From Clostridiales bacterium (GTDB lineage Bacteria > Bacillota > Clostridia > Peptostreptococcales > Anaerovoracaceae), in contig WRJV01000223.1 in NCBI GenBank assembly GCA_009778415.1, forward strand, positions 1 to 7,632: DNA of 7,632 nucleotides, read 5' to 3'. Of this stretch, positions 1 to 5,866 are shown piece by piece. Numbering within the stretch: position 1 is the stretch's first letter; each line of letters opens with the position of its first letter. A program made the translations under genes and the position numbers. The notes under the pieces are model-generated. The model was given only the letters and a program-made list of their open reading frames with translations. It was not told the origin of the DNA and searched no databases.

Positions 1-15
1 GTATAGTTTATCACA

Positions 16-24
16 ACGGAGACG
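16..24 (+). repeat. Left copy of 9-bp direct repeat ACGGAGACG
   Basis: The word ACGGAGACG occurs here and again at 2549-2557. A second word, GTTTATCA, precedes both copies, at 6-13 here and at 2515-2522 on the right. The gap between the two words is 2 bases on the left and 26 on the right. The pairs bracket the AT-rich methylase/endonuclease region. They may be relics of an insertion target or of a recombination event. Matches this short can also arise by chance, and sequence to the left of the window is missing. Confidence 0.3.
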
Positions 25-50
25 TTAAAACCATTTTCATTAAATATTTG

Positions 51-70
51 TGCCGCCACGTGCGGCGGCA
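51..70. other. GC-rich perfect hairpin in AT-rich DNA
   Basis: TGCCGCC (51-57) and GGCGGCA (64-70) are exact reverse complements separated by a six-base loop. The seven-pair, almost all G-C stem stands out against its AT-rich surroundings. No uninterrupted T-run follows on either strand, so it is not a textbook intrinsic terminator, although it could still stop transcription or end an upstream gene. An open frame from base 3 ends at a TAA at 75-77 and passes through the hairpin, but I cannot recognise its peptide. Confidence 0.45.
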
Positions 71-110
71 TGGGTAAAAACAAGAAAACCATTAGGATAA
101 CTCTATTCTT

Positions 111-317
111 ATGAATGGTTGCGATTCTCGCATTGGGTTTGTTTGCAGGGCACACACCGATACAAACGCCAGAGGTATCATCCCTGACGCGATTAAAGAA
201 CACAGTTCGCCTTTTCTCGACATCGAGGGCTTGACGAAACTGGAAAGTCTTTCTTTGGGAAGAACTGAAGTAAGCGATTTTTCACCATTGTTCAAACTAC
301 CTAAGATGTTTTATTAG
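111..317 (+). pseudogene. Leucine-rich-repeat protein remnant, probably frameshifted
   Basis: The frame starting at ATG 111 encodes 68 residues. Its second half (about residues 37-66) has the spacing of a bacterial LRR: GLTKLESLSLGRTEVSDFSP, then a further L..LPK. The first half has no repeat character. A second frame, ATG 115 to a TGA near 234, begins with a short hydrophobic stretch (MVAILALGLFAG) like a signal peptide and continues with an LRR-like segment (VSSLTRLKN). Reading that frame first and switching near 215 would give a more sensible secreted LRR protein than either frame alone. I therefore infer a decayed fragment with a frameshift and an early stop. The nearest purine-rich site (AGGA, 94-97) lies about 13 bases before the ATG, which is far for a ribosome binding site. 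The gene may never have been translated from this start. Confidence 0.4.
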
Positions 318-476
318 TTTCCAAAATTGACGCTTTGACTCTGCATTGATAGAAAGGTTGCCGAAACGAGACGGAAAAGGCTTGCCCAATAGCAAGATTT
401 GGGTCGGTAGCCAGCACGAATGACCAGACAGGAACACGGAGAGCATTTTATTTAACAATATATTGACGTCCAATTC

Positions 477-506
477 TTGAAATAAAAAATATTATCACTG
501 TATAAA
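477..506 (+). promoter_or_regulatory. Candidate upstream promoter P1 for the methylase gene
   Basis: TTGAAA (477-482) and TATAAA (501-506) are separated by 18 bases and resemble a sigma-70/sigma-A promoter. Transcription would begin near 513, at the edge of the inverted repeat at 512-532. The surrounding DNA is very AT-rich, which raises the chance of a spurious match, and P2 downstream is the better candidate. The rest of 318-476 shows no gene or structure that I can support. Confidence 0.35.
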
Positions 507-511
507 GAAAT

Positions 512-532
512 AGTATTGACATATGCAATACT
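512..532. promoter_or_regulatory. Inverted repeat over the P2 -35 box, possible operator
   Basis: AGTATTG (512-518) and CAATACT (526-532) are perfect reverse complements with a seven-base spacer that contains CATATG. The arms cover the -35 hexamer of P2 and the expected start point of P1. That is the usual place for a repressor site. Many restriction-modification operons control their methylase by such a site, using either a C protein or the methylase itself. This methylase has no N-terminal helix-turn-helix and no C-protein gene is in view, so the binding protein is unknown. Confidence 0.45.
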
Positions 533-544
533 TCATGCTATATT
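516..544 (+). promoter_or_regulatory. Strong promoter candidate P2 for the methylase operon
   Basis: A consensus TTGACA (516-521) and TATATT (539-544) sit exactly 17 bases apart. TG precedes the -10 box by one base (536-537), giving an extended -10. The start point would fall near 551, leaving a leader of about 30 bases. The leader contains AGAGGG (571-576), which is correctly spaced before the methylase ATG at 584. Confidence 0.65.
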
Positions 545-583
545 TAGTGTATCAACTATTACGGAAAGCAAGAGGGTTGAACT

Positions 584-1783
584 ATGCTGAAAGCGATTAG
601 CCTTTTTTCGGGCGCAGGTGGATGCTCACTTGGTTTTGCAAAGTGCGGTGTAGACATAATTGCAGCATATGACAATAATCAATCTGCAATTGATACATAT
701 AATCTGAATTTTGGCGGTAACAAGTGTTTCAACGTAGATTTAGCAAAATGTGATTTTGATGAAATACGAATGGATTTAGGACTTGAACGCGGGCAACTTG
801 ATTTAATTATCGGCGGACCACCTTGTCAGGGGTTTACTACAGCAGGAAATCGTTCAGTAGAGGATGTCAGGAATAAACTTGTGGGCAACTATGCCCGAGC
901 ACTTGAACTAATATTTCCAAGATGGTTCGTTATGGAAAATGTTGAAGGTATCCTCACTACGGCGGGTGGTAGTTATTTAGTAGAGTTCCTTAACAACATG
1001 ATAAGGTTGGGGTATTCAGTTTCACTTGAGAAGATTTACGCTCACGAGTACGGGGTTCCCCAGCGGCGCAAGAGGGTTTTTATTGTTGGAAATCGAGAGG
1101 GAAAATCCTTTTCTTTTCCTCAACGGCTATCAAACGCGTATGGGGCTATTTACCGCAATGGTGTACACACTTTATGGGATGCTATTGGTGATTTGGAGAA
1201 CTCAGATTTGCCAGAGCTTGATCACACTCAAAAAAAAGAAGTCGGCATTCGGCTTGAACGTATTCGCGCCTTAAAAGTTGGGCAAACCATGAAGGATTTA
1301 CCACAAGAATTACAGCACACTTCTTTTAAGCGCAGAGCCAACAGAAGGGTATGTGATGGAACCCCATCTGAAAAACGTGGAGGTGCGCCATCGGGACTAA
1401 AACGATTGTCTTATGATGAACCTGCATTGACAATTACGAGCTCCTCAATTTCAGAGTTTGTGCATCCAACAAAAGACCGGATGCTTACACTACGTGAGTG
1501 CGCCCGTATTCAGACATTTCCAGACACCTTCATGTTTACTGGAACAGATCAGCAGAAAGCCATGCAAATTGGAAACGCCATCCCACCGCTGTTGGCATAC
1601 TATATCGCTAAACAGATTGCGATATGTGACAATGGTGAAAAATTTTATGTACCTGTTGGGTTACTCGCTTATTGTGTCACAAAAGCAGATGCAATGAGCC
1701 CGTTGCTCCAGAGGACGTGCTCAATGCTGGAAGATTTGTTGGTAAAGAAATGTGAGCAAATGAGGTTAACTTATGCCAATTAG
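584..1783 (+). CDS. DNA (cytosine-5-)-methyltransferase, type II R-M, Dcm family
   Basis: This 399-residue enzyme transfers a methyl group from S-adenosylmethionine to C5 of cytosine in a specific DNA site. Its motifs appear in family order: motif I FSGAGG (8-13) for AdoMet binding, motif IV GGPPCQGF (77-84) with nucleophile Cys81, motif VI ENV (118-120), motif VIII QRRKR (160-164), a motif IX region around 274-290, and motif X GNAIPP (330-335). The variable target-recognition region lies between VIII and IX. About 50 residues follow motif X, which is somewhat long. The ATG at 584 is supported by AGAGGG seven bases upstream and by motif I starting at residue 8, as is usual. Its last 11 bases overlap the restriction enzyme gene, so the two were probably translated together. 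All key residues are present, so it should be active. The recognition sequence cannot be read from the protein. Its relation to the ApaLI family rests on the neighbouring gene only. Confidence 0.95.
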   Translation: MLKAISLFSGAGGCSLGFAKCGVDIIAAYDNNQSAIDTYNLNFGGNKCFNVDLAKCDFDEIRMDLGLERGQLDLIIGGPPCQGFTTAGNRSVEDVRNKLVGNYARALELIFPRWFVMENVEGILTTAGGSYLVEFLNNMIRLGYSVSLEKIYAHEYGVPQRRKRVFIVGNREGKSFSFPQRLSNAYGAIYRNGVHTLWDAIGDLENSDLPELDHTQKKEVGIRLERIRALKVGQTMKDLPQELQHTSFKRRANRRVCDGTPSEKRGGAPSGLKRLSYDEPALTITSSSISEFVHPTKDRMLTLRECARIQTFPDTFMFTGTDQQKAMQIGNAIPPLLAYYIAKQIAICDNGEKFYVPVGLLAYCVTKADAMSPLLQRTCSMLEDLLVKKCEQMRLTYAN

Positions 1784-2396
1784 CAAACAACAGCGAGAGT
1801 TCTATAGGTTATTTTCGCAACACGGCTCTGGTGATGCACTTATCCGAATTGAACCAAAAGACGTGGTACTGTTAATACATATTGCGGCGATTGATGTTTT
1901 AGGATTGACATGCAAATGGATGATACCGCAATATATTGATATAGCCAAAAAGGATTTTTTCGAGATAACTTCCCAAGATATTGATTCGCTTGAAATGGTA
2001 TCAGAAGAACAGGCGATAGAGTTTATGGGATTGTGCGGGGCATCTGATCCTTCAAATGTAATTTTTCTATATTTGAGAAATCTATGCGAATTATACAGAC
2101 GTCGTTTTAAGTTTGTGAATATACTTAAAAAACAGCCATTTCCACTTGCCGAGCAAATCGGGCCAAAGTCACTGCTCGAATATGGACACTGTGACAACAA
2201 CTTGTTGTTTACTTGGATGTGTTGGAGGAAATGGATATACGACATAGATAACAGAAGCGCGCAGGAGACGGGATACCTTTTTGAGCCGATCCTTGCAAGT
2301 TGCATTGGGGGCGTATCGGTTTCACACAGGCATTCTCCTGTAAAGCGCATTAGCGACTCTGGGATTCAAACAGCAGAGGGAAGGCGAACAGATTGA
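1773..2396 (+). pseudogene. Truncated/frameshifted type II restriction endonuclease, ApaLI-like
   Basis: This gene follows the methylase with an 11-base overlap and a good TGAGG ribosome site (1761-1765) before ATG 1773. The 207 residues include a Trp/Arg-rich stretch at 151-180 with the segments WRKWIYDIDN and ETGYLFEPILASCIGG, then SPVKR (188-192). I recall this pattern from ApaLI-like restriction enzymes, which pair with cytosine-5 methylases. That assignment is from memory and has not been searched. In that family the segment leads to a Gly-Arg-Gln-(Ile/Val)-Asp motif whose Asp is taken to be catalytic. An E-x-K and roughly 100 further residues come after it. Here the frame reads GRRTD and stops at 2394-2396. 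Removing one A at 2387-2388 gives GRRQID in the next frame, but no E-x-K follows. The enzyme therefore lacks most of its PD-(D/E)xK core and is probably dead. A sequencing error could explain the frameshift but not the missing core. Confidence 0.7.
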
Positions 2397-2502
2397 TGCG
2401 ATACCAGCCGTTATTACGCTTGAAGCCCAAAAGGAAATAATCAATATTCGCGATGCAAAGGGGAATGTATATAGAATTGAACGCTTCCTTGTCGATGAAT
2501 AA
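2389..2502 (+). pseudogene. Out-of-frame 37-residue tail after the endonuclease break
   Basis: This is the next frame over from the endonuclease. It runs from QID at 2389 to TAA at 2500-2502 and includes the segments AVITLEAQKEIINI and GNVYRIERFLVDE. The composition is normal for a protein, so this was once coding. The frame is open from 2344, after an in-frame TAA at 2341-2343, and has no start codon in a convincing place. I do not recognise the family. It does not look like the expected endonuclease C-terminus. It may be the end of another gene joined at the break, perhaps through the shared word CAGATTGAT. Otherwise it is simply the shifted remainder of a divergent enzyme. Confidence 0.45.
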
Positions 2503-2548
2503 AGCGAACAAACCGTTTATCAAAATTGAAGCATGTCACGCCGGCTCT

Positions 2549-2557
2549 ACGGAGACG
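2549..2557 (+). repeat. Right copy of 9-bp direct repeat ACGGAGACG
   Basis: This is the partner of the copy at 16-24. It sits in the short gap between the endonuclease relic and the convergent transporter gene, where base composition changes from AT-rich to GC-richer. No convincing terminator hairpin is seen in 2503-2565 for either convergent gene. Confidence 0.3.
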
Positions 2558-2565
2558 ACTAAGTG

Positions 2566-3480
2566 TCATTTTCGGGCCGTGCGCTTCAGGTTCAGAACGA
2601 CCAGCGACAGGAAGATGAGCGCGATGCCCACAATTTTCACTGGGGTGAGCGCCTCGCCGTAGACGGCGCGCCCGGCGATGGTCGAAGTCAGCGGTTCGAC
2701 AAACAGGATTACCATCGCCCTGCTCGCTTCCATTTTTTCCAAGCCCTTCGTATAACAGACAAACGGGATGAGCGTCATAAGGAAAGCGAACGCGAACAAA
2801 TACATGGCATTGTGGCTGCTTTCGCCTATCAGCATGAATAGATGCCGCCAGTCGCAGAAGGGCACGAGCGAAACGCCGGCCATGCCAAACGTGTAGGCTG
2901 TTGCGGTATAGGCGTTGTACTTCCTCAGCGCGACTTTGCCGAAAACTGTGTATTGCGAGAAGCACAGTGCGGACGCTAGGCCGAATAAAATGCCGGGCAC
3001 GTTTATATCGCCTCCGACGGCAATGCCGTCTGCGCGGATAAGGCCAACAGCCAACACACAGCCCGTAAATGCGATCAGCAGCGCCGCCACCTTTTGCGTT
3101 GTGATCTTGTCCTTGAAGATGAGCGCGGACAGAACCGTCACCATGAACGGCGACGTGTACAGCAGGGCAGATGACGCGGACAACGTGATCATCTGCATTG
3201 TTCTGAAATAGATGACGTTGTAAAGCGCGATCCCAACGCCGCCCATGACGGCAAAAATCCAGATGTCCGGTGGGTTGATTTTCATCTTTTCCCTGTCCGT
3301 CAGGAGAAAGAAAACGAACAGGCACACGGACACGATAAGGCCCCGCGAGGCCGACATTTCGGCGAAAGTGAAGCCGATGGCAGCCATATGCCGCGTGAAG
3401 AGGCCGAGCAGGCCCCAGCAAGCTGCCGCGAACACGATAAGCAATTGTGCTGTTTTGTTCATCATACCCGTATTCTCCAT
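2566..3480 (-). CDS. EamA/DMT-superfamily membrane transporter
   Basis: This 304-residue inner-membrane protein of the drug/metabolite transporter superfamily (EamA type) exports or exchanges small metabolites. The substrate cannot be told from sequence. About ten hydrophobic segments are visible, near residues 11-28, 45-61, 72-91, 102-121, 130-149, 160-180, 190-208, 225-243, 253-271 and 281-298. They form two five-helix halves, each an EamA repeat, and length is typical. Family-like marks are LLYTSPFM (107-114) at the end of the first half, a Glu-Pro (262-263) in the second, and a basic cytoplasmic C-terminus. It begins 7 bases after the stop of the repair gene and should share its mRNA. The first ATG (3480) has no clear ribosome site. 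GGAG lies nine bases before the ATG at 3465, so translation may start there (residue 6) or at 3462. Placement with an alkylation-repair gene hints at damage-linked export, but small transporters move between operons easily. Confidence 0.88.
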   Translation of the reverse strand: MENTGMMNKTAQLLIVFAAACWGLLGLFTRHMAAIGFTFAEMSASRGLIVSVCLFVFFLLTDREKMKINPPDIWIFAVMGGVGIALYNVIYFRTMQMITLSASSALLYTSPFMVTVLSALIFKDKITTQKVAALLIAFTGCVLAVGLIRADGIAVGGDINVPGILFGLASALCFSQYTVFGKVALRKYNAYTATAYTFGMAGVSLVPFCDWRHLFMLIGESSHNAMYLFAFAFLMTLIPFVCYTKGLEKMEASRAMVILFVEPLTSTIAGRAVYGEALTPVKIVGIALIFLSLVVLNLKRTARK

Positions 3481-3487
3481 TATAATT

Positions 3488-4948
3488 TCACAAGGCGTTC
3501 CAAAGGCTTACAGTGGCGTAGCTGCGGTATGGCCGCCATGCTTCAGCCATTTCCAGCAGCTCGTCTGACGTGCAGGGATGCAATGCTTTTTTTACGCCTG
3601 CGTCTGTTTCGAGGAAAGCGTCAGGCCATTCCATCGTGCGCATGGCAATGTATTTTGCCGTCCAGCTTCCGATGCCTTTGATCATCATCAGCTTTTTTAT
3701 CTCTTCTTCCGGCTCGGCGCAAAGGTCAAAGTCTATTTCTGACCGTACGAACGCTTGCGCCAACTCGCGTATAGTGTTTGACCGCGCGGAAGTCACTCCG
3801 AGCGTACCGAAATTATTTGCAATTCCTTCGCCCATGGCCAATATGCTATCGGGCGTCGGGAAGACATGGGTCAATCCGGCAATCCCGGTTTGGACAGGTA
3901 TGCCGAAACCCTTAACTATTCTTGCCGCCAGCGTTCTTGCCGCCTTAACGGTGACCTGCTGCCCAAGCACCGCGCGCACCGCCATTTCAAAGGCGTCGAA
4001 GCACCCCGGCACACGGGTTCCCAAAACGCAAAGGCCCGGGCTGATGTCGTTCATCGTTTTCAGCGTTTCATATACCGCTGCAGGGTCGCAATACAAATCA
4101 AACAGATGCTTTACCCGTGCCAGCACCTGCGGGATGGCCGGGAGCAACGCGTCGCTCACTGTTACGCTTAAGACGTTCTTTTTGGCGTCGTGCCCAACCC
4201 GCACAACGCCGCATATCCGATTGCCTGCTGCGTCTTCGAAATGCGCTGTGCGCATGTACTCATCGTTTATCACTGTCTCAATACCTGGGATAGCGCGGCT
4301 TTCAAGAAAACGGAGCACTTCCGCCCAAGTGTAGGGCGGGCGGTAGCCCAGAGCAAGCGTAATTTCGCCGCTCGCCTTTTTTTTGGCCGGCATCCTTTTT
4401 CGCAGCGCCGTGGGTGCGAGGCTGTAGTGTTTTTTGAACGCGTCGTTGAACCGGCGCAAGCTGCCGAACCCGGCAGCCATTGCAACGTCCAATACCGACA
4501 AGTTTGTGTCTGTAAGCATGTTTTTTGCAAGGAGCAGCCGGCATGTCTGCAAATAATGAACAGGCGTCACATTGTATTCGGCCGTGAACACGCGCCGCAG
4601 ATGCCTGCCGCTGCAACCCAGCCGCCCGGCCAGCTCGTCCAAGCTCTGCCCGCATCCGCAGTCTTTTTCCAGCATTCTCGTTGCCCGGTAAACCAAACTG
4701 GCGGTGGCGTCGGTTTGTGAAGCGCCGGGTGCAAGTTCCGGCCTGCATATCAGGCAAGGGCGGTACCCGGCTTGTTCCGCTTCTGCAGCGGTCGGGTAAA
4801 ATGTGCAGTTCTCGGCTTTTGGCTGCTTTGAGCGGCATACGGGGCGGCAGTAAATTCCAGTAGACGATATCCCCACGAAAAAGCGCCCGTCAAAACGGGC
4901 ATCCCTTGCCTTGAACGCTTCATACAAACCATCATCGTGCTTTATCAT
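3488..4948 (-). CDS. Ada-type sensor / AraC regulator / AlkA 3-methyladenine glycosylase fusion
   Basis: This is a 486-residue three-domain alkylation-response protein. Residues below are numbered from the upstream TTG at 5029; subtract 27 for the chosen start. First comes the Ada metal-binding domain (about 36-97), with Cys61, Cys65, Cys92 and Cys95 in IYCRPVC and RPCLIC. In Ada these bind zinc, and the first accepts a methyl group from DNA phosphotriesters. An AraC-type double helix-turn-helix follows (about 112-212). Last is AlkA (about 222-513), which excises 3-methyladenine and related bases: helix-hairpin-helix IKGIGSWTAKYIA (450-462) and catalytic-position Asp476 in FLETDAGVKK. Such Ada-AlkA fusions are known, for example in Mycobacterium tuberculosis. 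No O6-methylguanine transferase domain is present. I chose ATG 4948 because GAGG (4957-4960) lies eight bases upstream and the Ada domain starts soon after. The longer TTG start would overlap the promoter -10. The protein could switch on its own operon once methylated, which is inference from Ada. Confidence 0.92.
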   Translation of the reverse strand: MIKHDDGLYEAFKARDARFDGRFFVGISSTGIYCRPVCRSKQPKAENCTFYPTAAEAEQAGYRPCLICRPELAPGASQTDATASLVYRATRMLEKDCGCGQSLDELAGRLGCSGRHLRRVFTAEYNVTPVHYLQTCRLLLAKNMLTDTNLSVLDVAMAAGFGSLRRFNDAFKKHYSLAPTALRKRMPAKKKASGEITLALGYRPPYTWAEVLRFLESRAIPGIETVINDEYMRTAHFEDAAGNRICGVVRVGHDAKKNVLSVTVSDALLPAIPQVLARVKHLFDLYCDPAAVYETLKTMNDISPGLCVLGTRVPGCFDAFEMAVRAVLGQQVTVKAARTLAARIVKGFGIPVQTGIAGLTHVFPTPDSILAMGEGIANNFGTLGVTSARSNTIRELAQAFVRSEIDFDLCAEPEEEIKKLMMIKGIGSWTAKYIAMRTMEWPDAFLETDAGVKKALHPCTSDELLEMAEAWRPYRSYATVSLWNAL

Positions 4949-5005
4949 CGCTTGCGCCTCGTTCCTCGCGCGCACTGTTGCCCGCAACCAATAATCGATG
5001 ATACC

Positions 5006-5014
5006 ATTGTAACA
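5006..5014 (-). promoter_or_regulatory. Extended -10 promoter candidate for the Ada-AlkA/EamA operon
   Basis: On the - strand this reads TGTTACAAT, a TACAAT -10 box with a TG one base upstream. It lies about 50 bases before the chosen ATG at 4948. No good -35 match is present at the right spacing (CTAGAT at best). That would suit a promoter needing an activator such as methylated Ada, but it is also compatible with chance. I see no intrinsic terminator between the exosortase stop (5057) and this site, so read-through from the upstream operon is possible. Confidence 0.4.
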
Positions 5015-5056
5015 CACTTTTTGCAACAATCTAGCTATTTTCGGACATGGTTTGGG

Positions 5057-5866
5057 TTAAGTGCCGATTTTATTTTGCCTGGCGCATCGCTTGCGCAGCA
5101 AGGACCCTAGACAAAGCAGGGCAAAAATCGCTAGGCAGACGCCGGTTTGAAACGCCGCGTAGCGCCAGAAATTTTCACTGTTGTTTACGCTGGCCCTGTT
5201 CAAAAGTGGAATCCCTAGGGTAATTGCAAAATACCAAAATGCGGGCGGCAGGAACCTGCCGGCAGTTTGCCAAAGCGGTTTGCCCGCATGATGTATGGTT
5301 TCATTGCTGGGCAGCTGCTTTTCCACACGGGTTGATTTCAAAGAAACATATCCTGCTATCTGGTACAAAACGAGCAGCGATACAAAGAATATGGCAGTGC
5401 CCGCCATCGCGTGAAGCCTTCCTGCCGTTATCCATAGGCTGCCGGTATCAAAGCTGAGTAGGTGGAACGAGACAATGAGGCGAAAACCGTTGACGAAGAT
5501 TGTAAACAGGTACGAAGCCACAAAGCCGATGGCAAGCCAGCAAAACCCTCTCTTTATTGTCCCCATTCGGTGAACAAAGGAATAAACGATTGTGAGAAAG
5601 GAAATGATCAGGAATTGGACGCCCGAGCAGGCCGGCGCAATGATAAAGCGGAAGTGGTGGTTGACGTAGCCAACATCCGCAGCCTTTTCAAAAGCGACTC
5701 CGCTTATGGCTTTTATCCACCAAACCGTAGGCGCCAAAATCCACTCAAGGTCGCCGCAGGCAGCCTTGCTGTAGAAAAGCTTGATTCCAAAAGCGATGAT
5801 GAACCCGGCAAGGTACACGGCCCAGTATTGGGACACAGCCATCTGCATTTTCCTGAGAGCTGTCAT
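5057..5866 (-). CDS. Exosortase/archaeosortase family membrane transpeptidase
   Basis: This 269-residue polytopic membrane protein carries the three hallmark residues of exosortases in the family's order. They are Cys80 in APACSGVQF, Arg129 in NGFRLIVS and His152 in GRLHAMAG, each at or near a hydrophobic segment. Exosortases cleave proteins bearing a C-terminal PEP-CTERM-type signal at the membrane and pass them on to the surface. Hydrophobic stretches lie near residues 13-31, 74-97, 107-133, 153-173, 206-223 and 236-256. The core fills about the first 175 residues. The remaining 94 form a hydrophilic linker (176-204) and two further helices, and I see no EpsI-like domain. The ATG overlaps the stop of the VIT/vWA gene as ATGA, with AAAGGG and GGG purine tracts just before it, so it is translationally coupled to its likely substrate. 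Subfamily is uncertain. From memory XrtK and XrtN are the classes to compare; XrtN has a named VIT-domain partner. Confidence 0.85.
   Translation of the reverse strand: MTALRKMQMAVSQYWAVYLAGFIIAFGIKLFYSKAACGDLEWILAPTVWWIKAISGVAFEKAADVGYVNHHFRFIIAPACSGVQFLIISFLTIVYSFVHRMGTIKRGFCWLAIGFVASYLFTIFVNGFRLIVSFHLLSFDTGSLWITAGRLHAMAGTAIFFVSLLVLYQIAGYVSLKSTRVEKQLPSNETIHHAGKPLWQTAGRFLPPAFWYFAITLGIPLLNRASVNNSENFWRYAAFQTGVCLAIFALLCLGSLLRKRCARQNKIGT

Noticed and set aside
51..90. Intrinsic terminator at the GC-rich hairpin
   Set aside because: The stem is good, but no uninterrupted T-run follows on either strand. It is listed only as a hairpin.
333..423. Short open frame ending at a TGA near 421-423 with the segment GLPNSKIWVGSQHE
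   Set aside because: It has no start codon or ribosome site and no recognised family. It could be another relic but cannot be supported.
1802..2350. A 182-residue - strand frame opposite the endonuclease
   Set aside because: The + strand frame has the family-like segments, an upstream ribosome site and methylase coupling. The antisense frame has none.
2441..3421. A 326-residue open frame on the - strand overlapping the transporter
   Set aside because: It is a shadow of the EamA gene in another frame: rich in Arg and His, with no hydrophobic segment pattern or recognisable domain.
3570..4334. A 254-residue + strand open frame antisense to the AlkA domain
   Set aside because: It arises from the codon bias of the GC-richer repair gene on the opposite strand. 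No domain is recognisable, and the - strand frame is a clear multi-domain enzyme.
4949..5029. N-terminal extension of the Ada-AlkA protein from TTG 5029
   Set aside because: The extension is outside the Ada domain, starts with TTG without a ribosome site, and overlaps the likely -10 box. ATG 4948 has a well-placed GAGG.
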